64,000 bases of DNA. Origin: Micromonospora cremea. Its GTDB lineage: Bacteria > Actinomycetota > Actinomycetes > Mycobacteriales > Micromonosporaceae. The stretch covers positions 4,403,501 to 4,467,500 of the forward strand of contig NZ_FSQT01000002.1 of NCBI RefSeq assembly GCF_900143515.1. The letters are read 5' to 3'. Below the pieces are notes generated by a model. It was not told the DNA's origin. It did no database searches and saw only the letters and a program-made list of their open reading frames with translations. This document shows, one piece after another, positions 16,959-25,715 of this stretch; the stretch's first letter is position 1; each line of letters begins with the position of its first letter. A program made the translations under genes and the position numbers.

Positions 16959-18590
16959 CTAGTCCAGCGTCAGCAGGCCCTGTTCGGACACCACGCGCAC
17001 GGACAGCGTCTTGTACCCCACCTCGTCGAACAGAACCGTCATCTTGTCCTCCTCGTACCCGAGCACCAGGCCGTGCCCCCACTCCGGGTGACGCACCTGG
17101 CTGTGCACCGGGAACGGCCCGACCGCGCCGTCGTCGGCGATGCTGGTGCCGGCGTGGCAATTGTCGCAGTGCCCGCAGACCTCGGTCATCTGCTCGCCGA
17201 AGTAGGCCAGCAGAGTCTGCCCGCGGCAGGCGGTGGTCTCGGCGAAGGCCCGCATCATGTCGGTCCGCGACCGGGTCACGGTCTGCTGTCGCTCCGCCTC
17301 GGCCAGCGCCGCCGCGGCGGCGTCCACCGGGGTCGGGGCGTAGCGGGAAGCGCCGATGCGCTGCCTGGCGCGCGGCTCGGCGGCCCCGACCTGCTCCAGC
17401 AGGGAGAGGTACTGGCCCAGCTTGCGTGGCCCGAGGCCGGTGGCCTCGCGCAGCTCGGTCTTGGTGGCCGGCTTGCGGCGCAGCAGCGCCGCCAGGTCGC
17501 GCAGCTCGTTCTCGTCCGGCAGGCCACCGCTGAAAAAGCGTTGCAGGCCCACGTCCTCGGCCTGCCACAGCAGCAGCACCCGGGCCGGCTGCCCGTCGCG
17601 GCCGGCCCGGCCGATCTCCTGGAAGTAGCTGTCCGGCGAGTCGGGCAGCGCCATGTGCACCACCCAGGCGATGTTCGGCTTGTCGATGCCCATCCCGAAC
17701 GCCGACGTGGCCACCATGATCGGCACCTGGTCGGCGAGGAACGCCTCGTGCAGCTCGGCACGCGCACCGGCCGACATCCCGCCGTGGTAGCACTGCGCCG
17801 GCAAACCGGCGTCGGTCAACCGGGTGGCCAGCTCCTCGGCGGAGCGGCGGGTCGGCACGTAGATGATTCCCGGCCGCTCGTCGTCGCGCAGCAGCGCGAC
17901 CAGCCGCCGCCACCGGTAGTCCTCGGTGGGGCAGTGCGCCACCTCTAGGAACAGGTTGGGCCGGTCCAGCCCGGAGACCACCACCTCCGGCTTGCGCAGC
18001 CGCAGCCGGGCGATGATGTCGTCGCGTACCGGTGGGGACGCGGTGGCGGTCAGCGCGACCACCGGCGGCCGGCCGATGCCCTCGATCAGGTGCCCGAGCG
18101 CCAGGTAGTCGGGGCGGAAGTCGTGCCCCCAGGCCGAGATGCAGTGCGCCTCGTCGATCGCCACCAGCGCCGGCTTGAGCGAGGCGACCTCGGCCATCCG
18201 GTCGGGGTTGCTCAGCTGCTCCGGGGTGATGAACAGGAACTCCGCCCGACCCTCGCGAATCTCGGTGATCGCCTCGGCCTGCTGGGCGGGCGTCTCGTTC
18301 GAGCTGATCCGCACCGCCCGCAGCTCCGGGCGTTGGCGTTCGTTGAGGGCCGCGATCTGGTCCTGCTGGAGGGCCAGCAGCGGCGAGATCACCACGGTGG
18401 GGCCGGGGATCAGGCTGGCCGGGATCTGGTAGATGGCTGACTTGCCGGCGCCGGTGGGCAGCACCACCAGGGCGTCCCGTCGCTTCATCACCGCGCGCAT
18501 GGCGGCCAGCTGGTTGGGCCGCAGCGCGGTCCAGCCGAAGAGGCTCCGCGCCGCGCGGCGCAACGTCATCGAGTGCGTGGACAGTTTCAT
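16959..18590 (-). CDS. RecQ family ATP-dependent DNA helicase
   Basis: About 543 residues, shorter than E. coli RecQ because no HRDC domain follows. Motif I is LPTGAGKSAIYQ, motif II IDEAHCISAWGHDFRPDY, motif III ALTATA, motif V ATSAFGMGIDKPN and motif VI QEIGRAGRDGQPAR. The zinc cysteines appear as CRGQTLL with CGHCDNC. The C-terminus carries a small domain with WGHGLVLGYEEDKMTVLFDEVGYKTL, seen in actinobacterial RecQ proteins. It unwinds 3'-tailed duplexes in repair and recombination. I place the start at ATG 18590; an in-frame start at 18659 has no better ribosome site. Confidence 0.93.
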   Translation of the reverse strand: MKLSTHSMTLRRAARSLFGWTALRPNQLAAMRAVMKRRDALVVLPTGAGKSAIYQIPASLIPGPTVVISPLLALQQDQIAALNERQRPELRAVRISSNETPAQQAEAITEIREGRAEFLFITPEQLSNPDRMAEVASLKPALVAIDEAHCISAWGHDFRPDYLALGHLIEGIGRPPVVALTATASPPVRDDIIARLRLRKPEVVVSGLDRPNLFLEVAHCPTEDYRWRRLVALLRDDERPGIIYVPTRRSAEELATRLTDAGLPAQCYHGGMSAGARAELHEAFLADQVPIMVATSAFGMGIDKPNIAWVVHMALPDSPDSYFQEIGRAGRDGQPARVLLLWQAEDVGLQRFFSGGLPDENELRDLAALLRRKPATKTELREATGLGPRKLGQYLSLLEQVGAAEPRARQRIGASRYAPTPVDAAAAALAEAERQQTVTRSRTDMMRAFAETTACRGQTLLAYFGEQMTEVCGHCDNCHAGTSIADDGAVGPFPVHSQVRHPEWGHGLVLGYEEDKMTVLFDEVGYKTLSVRVVSEQGLLTLD

Positions 18591-18665
18591 CGAGGGCCGG
18601 AGGTACCCGAGCCGATCACCGCCGAAACCGTCCCTGTCCTTGGCGGTCGTCAACCCCACCCCGGC

Positions 18666-19616
18666 TCAGCGCAGGCGGGGCAGGACCTCGCGCTGGTAGA
18701 GGTCGAACAGACCCTGGTGGTGCGGACCGATGTTCGCCACGTACACCTCGTCGAAGCCGGCCTTGGCGTACTTGTCGATCATCTCCAGGTGCGCGTCGGC
18801 GTTGTTGCCGCAGACGAACGCCTCCTTCATCATCTCCGGCTTGACCAGCTCGGCGACCTGCTCGAAGTGGCGCGGCGAGGGGAGCATCTGGGACAGCTCA
18901 CCCGGCACCCCGGCGTTGGGCCAGCGCTCGTACGCGATCCGCATACCCTCGTCCTCGCTGGCCGCGTACGCCGCCTTGAAGCCGGCCTGACATGGCTTGT
19001 CGCCGCCGCCGTTCTCCCGGAAGCGCCGGATCATCTCGGCGTCGGGCTTGGTGTTCACGTAGCCGTCGCCGATCCGGGCGGCCAGGTCGATGGACTTCGG
19101 GCCGAAGCCGGAGATGTAGATCGGCGGGGGAGTGTCGGGCAGCGTGTAGATCCGGGCGTGCTCGACGGTGTAGTGCTTCCCGTGATGGTTGACGAAGTCG
19201 CCCGCCCACAGTTTGCGCAGCACCTCGACGGCCTCCTCCAGCATCTCCAGCCGGACGTCGGTCTGCGGCCAGGCGTCGCCGAAGATGTGCTCGTTGAGTG
19301 CCTCGCCGCTGCCGACGCCGAGCACGAACCGGCCGCCGTGCAGCACGGCGCTGGTCGCCGCCGCTTGGGCGATCACGGCCGGGTGGATCCGCACGGTCGG
19401 GCACGTCACCGCGCTGGTCACCGGCAGCGAACAGACCTGGCTCAGCGCGCCGATCATGGACCAGACGAACGGGCTCTGCCCCTGCGCGTCCGTCCACGGG
19501 TGGTAGTGGTCGGAGATCCACAGCGCCCCGAAGCCGGCCTGTTCGGCGCCGCGCGCCTGCTCCAGCAGTTCGGCCGGCGTGAACTCCTCACTGGACAGAA
19601 TGTATCCGATCCTCAT
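18666..19616 (-). CDS. LLM-class F420-dependent oxidoreductase
   Basis: A 316-residue luciferase-like TIM-barrel protein resembling F420-dependent glucose-6-phosphate dehydrogenase relatives. Typical segments are GYILSSEEFTPAELLEQA, WISDHYHPWTDAQG, GRFVLGVGSGEALNEHI and YISGFGPKSIDLAARIGDG. It should use the deazaflavin F420 as hydride carrier; the substrate is unknown. ATG at 19616 follows GAGGGGGAACG. The short gap (75 bp) to recQ on the same strand suggests but does not prove co-transcription. Its presence implies the host makes F420. Confidence 0.92.
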   Translation of the reverse strand: MRIGYILSSEEFTPAELLEQARGAEQAGFGALWISDHYHPWTDAQGQSPFVWSMIGALSQVCSLPVTSAVTCPTVRIHPAVIAQAAATSAVLHGGRFVLGVGSGEALNEHIFGDAWPQTDVRLEMLEEAVEVLRKLWAGDFVNHHGKHYTVEHARIYTLPDTPPPIYISGFGPKSIDLAARIGDGYVNTKPDAEMIRRFRENGGGDKPCQAGFKAAYAASEDEGMRIAYERWPNAGVPGELSQMLPSPRHFEQVAELVKPEMMKEAFVCGNNADAHLEMIDKYAKAGFDEVYVANIGPHHQGLFDLYQREVLPRLR

Positions 19617-19713
19617 CGTTCCCCCTCGGCACGCGTGTCTGCTGATGGGGGAGCCGTACCCCGGTGACCGTCGGCCACACCCGGGGCCGGGCGCTCGAGC
19701 GGGTGGTCGGGTT

Positions 19714-19839
19714 TCAGCGCCGGCCGAACATCGCCCGGATCGCGGCGAGCAGCAGCAGGGCGCCGACCACCAGGCCGAGCAGGCGTACGCCGGGGATGTC
19801 GGCCGGGCTCGTCGCGTCGGCCAGCAGGGCGGGGTCCAT
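19714..19839 (-). CDS. Small single-pass membrane protein (41 aa)
   Basis: A short frame missed by usual length cut-offs: MDPALLADATSPADIPGV, then a hydrophobic helix (about residues 18-34, LLGLVVGALLLLAAI), then the basic end RAMFGRR. The pattern of acidic N-terminus, one transmembrane helix and positive C-terminus predicts an inner-membrane protein with the C-terminus inside. ATG at 19839 has GAGAGTGCGGGG upstream. It lies 97 bp upstream of the LLM oxidoreductase on the same strand and may be co-transcribed. The function is unknown. Confidence 0.6.
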   Translation of the reverse strand: MDPALLADATSPADIPGVRLLGLVVGALLLLAAIRAMFGRR

Positions 19840-19920
19840 CCCCGCACTCTCCCCGGGGACCGTGCCGTCCGGCAACTGTAAGGTTTATTGACTATTGAAT
19901 CGCCCGGTGTGACCATGGCA

Positions 19921-19942
19921 GCACCGCCTGCCGTGGCGGTGC
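19921..19942 (+). promoter_or_regulatory. Hairpin in the nagZ leader
   Basis: GCACCGCC-tgccgt-GGCGGTGC is a perfect 8-bp stem with a 6-nt loop. It lies about 35 nt before the micro-ORF at 19979 and 114 nt before nagZ. Upstream is an unusually AT-rich stretch (19878-19906) with TTATTGACTATTGAATC, likely promoter DNA. It may be an attenuator or an mRNA-stability element. Confidence 0.4.
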
Positions 19943-19978
19943 GCCGAGGGCGCGCGAGAGACGGGGTACGGGGGCCGC

Positions 19979-20059
19979 ATGAGCGAGCGCAACCAGCGGG
20001 TCGGCGTGGGCGCGCCGGCGCCGGGGACCGACGCCGACCGCCACGAGGGGGCGGCGTGA
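19979..20059 (+). CDS. Possible 26-aa upstream micro-ORF coupled to nagZ
   Basis: ATG at 19979 opens a 26-codon frame (MSERNQRVGVGAPAPG...) whose stop overlaps the GTG of the GH3 gene as GTGA (20056-20059). GGGG lies 5 nt upstream of the ATG. No homology or fold is evident. The exact stop/start overlap suggests translational coupling. It may be a leader peptide, or the real N-terminus of the locus may be annotated differently in relatives. Confidence 0.35.
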   Translation: MSERNQRVGVGAPAPGTDADRHEGAA

Positions 20060-21546
20060 CCGCGCCCAGCGGGCACCTCCCGGCGCTGGCCGCCGCCGTC
20101 CTGCAACCGGGGTTCGTCGGCACCACCGCGCCACCGTGGGTGTGCCGCTGGCTCGGCGAGGGGCTCGGCTCGGTGGTGCTCTTCGCCCGCAACGTCGTCG
20201 ATTCCGCCCAGGTGGCGGCGCTCACCGCGACCCTACGCGCCGAGCGACCCGACGTCATCGTGGCGATCGACGAGGAGGCCGGCGACGTCACCCGGATCGA
20301 GTCGGTCCACGGCAGCTCCCGGCCCGGCAACTTCGCCCTCGGCGCGGTCGACGACCCGGACCTGACCGAGGCGGTCGCCCGGGACCTCGGCGTCGAGCTG
20401 GCGGCCGCCGGAGTCACCCTCAACTACGCCCCGGACGCCGACGTCAACTCCAACCCGGCCAACCCGGTGATCGGGGTCCGCTCGTTCGGGGCCGACCCGG
20501 CTCTGGTCGCGCGGCACACCGCCGCCTGGGTACGCGGGCTCCAAGCCGGCGGCGTCGCCGCCTGCGCCAAGCACTTCCCCGGGCACGGCGACACCCGGGT
20601 CGACTCGCATCACGACCTGCCGCGGATCACTGCCGACCGGGACCGGCTGGACGCCTGCGAGCTGGCCCCGTTCCGGGCCGCCGTGGCGGCCGGGGTGCAG
20701 GCCGTGATGACCGGCCACCTGCTGGTGCCCGCGCTGGACCCGCAGCTGCCGGCCACGCTGAGCCCGCGCATCCTGGGCGGCCTGCTCCGCGACGAGCTGG
20801 GCTTCTCCGGCGTGGTGGTGACCGACGCGGTGGAGATGCGCGCGGTCGCCGACCGGTACGGCTTCGCCGGCGCGACGGTCCGCGCGCTCGCCGCCGGGGC
20901 CGACGCGATCTGCATCGGCGGCGAACGGGCCGACGAGCAGGCGGCCCGGGAGCTGCGCGACGCCATCGTGGCCGCCGTCGTTTCGGGCGAGCTGCCCGAG
21001 GAACGCCTCGCCGAGGCGGCCAAGCGGGTCGGTCAGCTCGCCGCCTGGACCGTGGCCGCCCGCACCGCCCGGTCGGCCGCGGCGCGCGACGCCGCCGATA
21101 TCGGGCTGATCGCCGCCCGCCGCGCCATCCGGGTCACCGCCGGAGAGGCCGGGAGGGCCGCGCTGCCGCTGACCCGCGCCGCGCACGTGGTCGAGTTCGA
21201 GCCGCCGCGCAACATCGCCATCGGCGCGGAGACGCCGTGGGGAATCGGGGCGCCGCTGGGCGAGCTGCTGCCCGGCACGAGCACCGTCCGCTACGCCGAG
21301 CCCGACGTGCCGGGTGATCCGGGCGCCGGGGCCGAGGGCCGCCCCCTGGTGCTGGTGGTCCGCGACCTGCACCGGCACGACTGGATGCGCGCCGCGGTGC
21401 AGCGGGCTCTGGCCGTCCGGCCGGACGCGGTCGTGGTCGAGCTGGGTGTGCCCGAGCTGGTCACCGGCGCGGTGCACCTGGCCACCCATGGCGCCACCCG
21501 GGCCAGCGGGCAGGCCGCCGTCGAGGTGCTGACCGGCGCCCGCTGA
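20056..21546 (+). CDS. Glycoside hydrolase family 3, NagZ-like beta-N-acetylhexosaminidase
   Basis: A 496-residue GH3 enzyme expected to release terminal beta-N-acetylglucosamine, probably in peptidoglycan recycling or chitin use. The signature KHFPGHGDTRVDSHHDLP provides the NagZ catalytic His; the nucleophile Asp sits in GVVVTDAVEM. DVNSNPANPVIGVRSFGADP marks the barrel. The roughly 140-residue C-terminal domain after the barrel is longer than in Gram-negative NagZ. No signal peptide is seen from the GTG start at 20056 (GAGGGGGCGGC upstream), so it is cytoplasmic or exported by another route. Confidence 0.9.
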   Translation: MTAPSGHLPALAAAVLQPGFVGTTAPPWVCRWLGEGLGSVVLFARNVVDSAQVAALTATLRAERPDVIVAIDEEAGDVTRIESVHGSSRPGNFALGAVDDPDLTEAVARDLGVELAAAGVTLNYAPDADVNSNPANPVIGVRSFGADPALVARHTAAWVRGLQAGGVAACAKHFPGHGDTRVDSHHDLPRITADRDRLDACELAPFRAAVAAGVQAVMTGHLLVPALDPQLPATLSPRILGGLLRDELGFSGVVVTDAVEMRAVADRYGFAGATVRALAAGADAICIGGERADEQAARELRDAIVAAVVSGELPEERLAEAAKRVGQLAAWTVAARTARSAAARDAADIGLIAARRAIRVTAGEAGRAALPLTRAAHVVEFEPPRNIAIGAETPWGIGAPLGELLPGTSTVRYAEPDVPGDPGAGAEGRPLVLVVRDLHRHDWMRAAVQRALAVRPDAVVVELGVPELVTGAVHLATHGATRASGQAAVEVLTGAR

Positions 21547-21573
21547 CCCGGGGCGGGCTGGGCCCGCCCGTCG

Positions 21574-21861
21574 TTACGGGAGCACGGCGACCAGGTCGGC
21601 GTACTCGGGGTGCTTGTCGATGTACGCCGCCACGAACGGGCACTGCGGCACCACCCTGCCGCCACGGGCCCGCACCTGGTCCAGGGCGCCCCGGATCAGC
21701 GCCCCGCCCACGCCCATGTTCTGGAAGCGCTGGTCCACCTCGGTGTGGGTGAAGACCACCACGTCACCACGGAGCAGGTACGCGCTGAAGCCGGCCAGCG
21801 CGTCGTCGACCAGGATCTCGAAACGGTTCTTGGCGGGGTTGTCCTCGACCAGGTTGCTCAC
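21574..21861 (-). CDS. Small GNAT-like N-acetyltransferase (YidJ/NATD1 type)
   Basis: A 95-residue single-domain protein of the short GNAT family. It begins NRFEILVDDALAGFSAYLLRGDVVVFTHTEVD, has the acetyl-CoA pyrophosphate loop QNMGVGGALIRGALDQVRARG, and ends CPFVAAYIDKHPEYADLV. The His and Glu residues match family positions. GTG at 21861 overlaps the stop of the aminotransferase-like gene (21858-21861, GTGA), so the two are coupled. The substrate is unknown. Confidence 0.88.
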   Translation of the reverse strand: MSNLVEDNPAKNRFEILVDDALAGFSAYLLRGDVVVFTHTEVDQRFQNMGVGGALIRGALDQVRARGGRVVPQCPFVAAYIDKHPEYADLVAVLP

Positions 21862-23084
21862 CGGTCCATTCTCCCCGCGCCGTCGACCAGCACATCCAGT
21901 TCGGTGAGCAACCGGTCCACCTCGTCGGCGGTGTTGTAGTGGTAGATGCTGGCCCGGACCGCGCCGCCGCTGTCGCGCAGGCCCATCATCTGGAAGTACT
22001 CGTAGGCGTAGTAGTCGCCGGCGGAGAGGCAGAACCCCGCGGCACCCAGCGCCTCCTGGGTGTCCCCCGGCGACATCCCGGCGACCCGGAAGGAGACCGT
22101 CGGGCAGCGCCGGGCCGGGGATCCGTAGACGGTGATCTCGGGCCGCTCGGCCAGCCCGGCGAGCAGCCGGTCCAGCAGTGCCTCCTCGTGCGCCTGGGCC
22201 GCGGCCAGCCCGGCCCGCAGCCGCGCCCGCCGGTCGCCCACCGCGTCCGGGTCCAGCCCGGCCAGGTGGTCCACCGCGGCGGCCATGCCGGCCAGCAGCG
22301 GGAAGCTGGGAGTGCCGTACTCGAACCGGTCCGGCACCGCGTCGGAGGACGGCACCAGCTTCGCCGGGTGCAGCGCCGCCCACCGGGTGGGGTCGGCGAC
22401 CATCGCCGCCAGGTGCGGTCCGGACCACTTGTAGGCGCTGGTGACCAGCACGTCGGCGCCGAGCGAGGCCAGGTCGGTCGGCCCGTGCGGCACCGAGTGC
22501 ACCCCGTCGACGCAGACCAGCGCGCCGACCGCGTGCGCGATCTTCGCGATCGCCGGCACGTCCGGCACGGTCCCGATGGCGTTGCTGCCGGCGGTCACCG
22601 CGACCAGCCGGGTGCGCTCGCCGACCAGCTCGGCGTACTGGCCGGCGGGCAGCTCGCCGGTGTGCCGGTCGACCTCGGCCCAACGCACCGTCGCGCCGGC
22701 CGCCTCGGCGGCCTGCACCCACGGCCGCACGTTGGCGTCGTGGTCGAGCCGGGACACCACCACCTCGTCGCCGGGACGCCAGCCCGCGCCGAGCGTGCGG
22801 GCCAGGGTGTACGTCAGCGCGGTGGCGCTCGGGCCCAGCACCACCCCGGCCGGGTCGGCGTCGAGCAGGTCGGCCACCGCCGAGCGGGCCGCGGCGACCA
22901 GTTCCAGGGACCGGCGACCCGGTACGAAGGCGGCGCTGCGGTTACCGACCGCGCTGCGCATGGCGTCGGCGACCGCGTCGATCACACCGCCCGCGGTCTG
23001 GGTGCCCCCGGCCCCGTCGAAGTGGACGAATCCCTCGGTCAGGGCGGGGTAGGCGGCCCGGGTGCGGGCGATGTCGAAGGGCAT
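21858..23084 (-). CDS. Cysteine desulfurase-like class V aminotransferase
   Basis: A 408-residue PLP enzyme of the SufS/Csd-like aminotransferase class V group. The N-terminus is MPFDIARTRAAYPAL and VHFDGAGGTQT a substrate loop. CVDGVHSVPHGPTDLASLGADVLVTSAYKWSGPH contains the PLP Asp/His pair and the Schiff-base Lys in SAYKWSGPH. A catalytic Cys is suggested in AGFCLSAGDYYAYEY rather than the usual RSGHHCA motif, so true desulfurase activity is uncertain. An alternative start is ATG at 23096, four codons upstream. It is coupled to the GNAT gene. Confidence 0.88.
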   Translation of the reverse strand: MPFDIARTRAAYPALTEGFVHFDGAGGTQTAGGVIDAVADAMRSAVGNRSAAFVPGRRSLELVAAARSAVADLLDADPAGVVLGPSATALTYTLARTLGAGWRPGDEVVVSRLDHDANVRPWVQAAEAAGATVRWAEVDRHTGELPAGQYAELVGERTRLVAVTAGSNAIGTVPDVPAIAKIAHAVGALVCVDGVHSVPHGPTDLASLGADVLVTSAYKWSGPHLAAMVADPTRWAALHPAKLVPSSDAVPDRFEYGTPSFPLLAGMAAAVDHLAGLDPDAVGDRRARLRAGLAAAQAHEEALLDRLLAGLAERPEITVYGSPARRCPTVSFRVAGMSPGDTQEALGAAGFCLSAGDYYAYEYFQMMGLRDSGGAVRASIYHYNTADEVDRLLTELDVLVDGAGRMDR

Positions 23085-23190
23085 GTCCCGGACCATAGCC
23101 GGTGCCCGGGCCGGGCCCGCGCGCCCGGGCGGCCCGTCCGATGATCACCGGCCGGCGGCCTTCTCGCGGTCGTCTCGTACTCTTGGCGAG

Positions 23191-23556
23191 GTGACGAACC
23201 CACCCGCCACCATCCCATTGACCCCCGTCCGCCGCGCCGCCGGCCTGTTCGCCGGTCTGGCGCTCGGCCTCGCCGTGCTCGCCGGCTGCAGTTCCCAGGG
23301 CGCCTCCACCGACTGTGGGCTGGACGCCTGCACGGTCACCTTCGAGCGGGGTGTCGACGCGAGCGCCACCATCCTGGGCGTCGAGGCCAAGCTGGTCGGC
23401 GCCGAGGGCGACCAGGTGACCGTCGAGGTCGCCGGGGAGCAGCTCACCCTCACCACCGGGCAGCAGGCCACCGAGGCCGGAGGCTTCGCGGTCACCCTGG
23501 ACAGCGTCACCGACCAACAGGTCAAGATTCGCGTTTCGCGCAACCCGGGCAACTGA
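23191..23556 (+). CDS. Putative small lipoprotein
   Basis: A 121-residue secreted protein. Residues 12-32 form a lipoprotein signal (RRAAGLFAGLALGLAVLAGC) with Cys33 in a LAGC lipobox. The mature part is rich in Thr and Val beta-strands, begins SSQGASTDCGLDACTVTFERG and shows two close cysteines (likely a disulfide). I do not recognise the domain. GTG at 23191 follows TACTCT by 7 nt, so the transcript may be leaderless. It sits divergently from the aminotransferase gene. Confidence 0.78.
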   Translation: MTNPPATIPLTPVRRAAGLFAGLALGLAVLAGCSSQGASTDCGLDACTVTFERGVDASATILGVEAKLVGAEGDQVTVEVAGEQLTLTTGQQATEAGGFAVTLDSVTDQQVKIRVSRNPGN

Positions 23557-23614
23557 CCCGTCGGGCGGCGGTGGCCGACGTTTGGGGATCTCCGAAATCG
23601 GAGATTGTGGCGGC

Positions 23615-24436
23615 ATGTCACTCACCCGTAGCGCCGAAGCCACCGCCTCCCGTACGGCGGACAGCCGGTGGCTGGAACTCCTCGCCCGGGCCGGCTTCAT
23701 CGGCTACGGCATCGTGCACCTGCTCTTCGCCTGGTTGGCGTTGCAGATCGCATTCGGTACGTCGTCCGACGACGGCGACCAGTCCGGCGCCCTGCGGACC
23801 CTCTCCGCCCAGCCGCTGGGCAAGTTCCTGGTCATCGCCACCGCGGTGGGCCTGCTCGCCATGGCGATCTGGCAGGCGCTGGAGGCGGCGGTGGGGCACC
23901 GCGCCGAGCGGGGCAGGGAGCGGGTCGTGGAGCGGCTCGCCTCGGCCGGCCGGACCATCGTGTACCTCTACTTCGCGTGGACCGCGTTCAAGGTCTTCAA
24001 GGACGCCTCGTCCAACAGCGCCGACCAGCAGGAGGCGTTGACCGGCAAGCTGATGACCTCCAGCGGTGGTCGCTGGCTGGTCGGCCTGGCCGGGCTGGTG
24101 CTCGCCGCGATCGGTGTGGGTCTGGTGATCTACGGCCTGGTCAAGCGGTTCGAGAAGCACCTGAAGACCGGCGAGATGAGCCCCAGGGCCCGCAAGCTGG
24201 CCCGCCGGCTGGGCATCGCCGGGTACGTCGCCAAGGGCATCGCGTACGGCATCGCCGGCCTGCTGATCATCGTGGCGGCGGTCAACTACGACCCGGAGAA
24301 GGCCCGCGGGCTGGACGCCGCGCTGCACACGCTGCGCGAGCAGTCGTACGGCACGATCCTGCTGAGCCTGGTCGCCCTCGGCATCGCCGCCTTCGGCCTC
24401 TTCTGCTTCCTCCAGTCCCGGTACCGCAAGGTCTGA
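23615..24436 (+). CDS. DUF1206 integral membrane protein
   Basis: A 273-residue six-helix membrane protein made of three similar two-helix repeats, each beginning with a GxxGYxxxGxxY-like motif: ARAGFIGYGIVHLLFAW, SAGRTIVYLYFAWTA and GIAGYVAKGIAYGIAG. That repeat pattern is typical of DUF1206. The function is unknown; in actinobacteria such proteins are often near stress or envelope genes. ATG at 23615 is preferred over the in-frame start at 23582 because the longer N-terminus is not hydrophobic or conserved. MscS follows on the same strand after 82 bp. Confidence 0.88.
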   Translation: MSLTRSAEATASRTADSRWLELLARAGFIGYGIVHLLFAWLALQIAFGTSSDDGDQSGALRTLSAQPLGKFLVIATAVGLLAMAIWQALEAAVGHRAERGRERVVERLASAGRTIVYLYFAWTAFKVFKDASSNSADQQEALTGKLMTSSGGRWLVGLAGLVLAAIGVGLVIYGLVKRFEKHLKTGEMSPRARKLARRLGIAGYVAKGIAYGIAGLLIIVAAVNYDPEKARGLDAALHTLREQSYGTILLSLVALGIAAFGLFCFLQSRYRKV

Positions 24437-24518
24437 CCTGGTCGATTCCGGAGACGCCGGGCACTATTGGGCTTTTGCCCGAAGCACCGTCGCCCGGCCG
24501 GAGGGGAGCAACACGCAC

Positions 24519-25715
24519 GTGGAGAGGTATCTCGAAACGGCCGTCGCCGCGCTCGCCGCGGCGGCGGTCGCTCTGTTCCTGGTTGAGGTCGTCCACCGGA
24601 TCACCCGGCGGTTCGGCCGCCGGTCACTGCTGATGACCGAGCTGACCGACCACGCGCACCGGCCGTTCCAGGTCGCCGCGACGGTGCTCGCGGTGCAGTT
24701 CGCCGCCCGGTTCAGCACCGGGTACGCGGTCGGCGAAGGCTGGCGCCGGCTGCTGCTGCACCTGCTCATCCTCGGCGTCATCGCCACCGTGGCCTGGCTG
24801 GTGGCCTCGCTGCTGGTCGTCGTGGAGGACACCGCGCTGGCCCGGTTCCGGGTCGACGTGCCGGACAACCGGCACGCCCGGCGCGTACGGACCCAGGTGG
24901 TGATGCTGCGCCGGCTGACCATCGCGGTGATCGTGATCCTGGCCGTCGGCGTGATGCTGATGACGTTCCCGAGTGTGCGCGGCATCGGCGCCGGCGTGCT
25001 GACCTCCGCCGGTGTGGTCGGTGTGGTGGCCGCGCTGGCCGCGCAGAGCCTGCTCGGCAACGTGTTCGCCGGCCTCCAACTCGCCTTCAGCGATGCGGTC
25101 CGGCTCGACGACGTGGTGGTCGTCGAGGGGGAGTGGGGCCGGATCGAGGAGTTGACCCTCAGCTACGTGGTGGTGCAGATCTGGGACGACCGGCGGCTGA
25201 TCCTGCCCACCTCGTACTTCACCAGCAAACCGTTCCAGAACTGGACGCGGACCGAGGCGGCGGTGCTCGGCACCGCCGAGTTCGACGTGGACTGGGCGGT
25301 GCCGGTGCAGACGATGCGGGAGGAGCTGCGCCGCCTGGTGGAGGGCACCGAGCTGTGGGACGGCCGGGTCTGCGTGCTGCAGGTGACCGACGCGACCGGC
25401 GGGACGGTCCGGGTGCGCGCGCTGGTCAGCGCCGCCGACGCCGGCAGCCTGTGGGATCTGCGCTGCCTGGTCCGCGAGCACCTGGTGGCGTGGATCCGGG
25501 ACAACCGCCCCACCGCGATGCCCCGGTTGCGCACCGAGCTGGGTGACGCCAGCAGCGACCTGCCCTGGCAGTGGGTGCAGCCGCGGCGGCCGGTGCGCCG
25601 GTTGACCGACACCGAGGTGCCCGACGACGCGCGCGTGTTCGGCGGCAGCGACGACGGCGACGCCCGCAGCGAAGCCTTCGTCGGCCCCGAAGAAGCCCCA
25701 GCACCCCGCCCCTGA
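24519..25715 (+). CDS. Small-conductance mechanosensitive channel (MscS family)
   Basis: A 398-residue channel that would open under membrane tension to release solutes during hypo-osmotic shock. Four or so transmembrane helices are followed by the pore helix and cytoplasmic beta domain: GVLTSAGVVGVVAALAAQSLLGNVFAGLQLAFSDAVRLDDVVVVEGEWGRIEELTL is the TM3-to-beta junction, and LILPTSYFTSKPFQNWTR is typical of the beta domain. The C-terminal acidic tail is unconserved. GTG at 24519 has GGAGGGG about 12 nt upstream. Confidence 0.92.
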   Translation: MERYLETAVAALAAAAVALFLVEVVHRITRRFGRRSLLMTELTDHAHRPFQVAATVLAVQFAARFSTGYAVGEGWRRLLLHLLILGVIATVAWLVASLLVVVEDTALARFRVDVPDNRHARRVRTQVVMLRRLTIAVIVILAVGVMLMTFPSVRGIGAGVLTSAGVVGVVAALAAQSLLGNVFAGLQLAFSDAVRLDDVVVVEGEWGRIEELTLSYVVVQIWDDRRLILPTSYFTSKPFQNWTRTEAAVLGTAEFDVDWAVPVQTMREELRRLVEGTELWDGRVCVLQVTDATGGTVRVRALVSAADAGSLWDLRCLVREHLVAWIRDNRPTAMPRLRTELGDASSDLPWQWVQPRRPVRRLTDTEVPDDARVFGGSDDGDARSEAFVGPEEAPAPRP

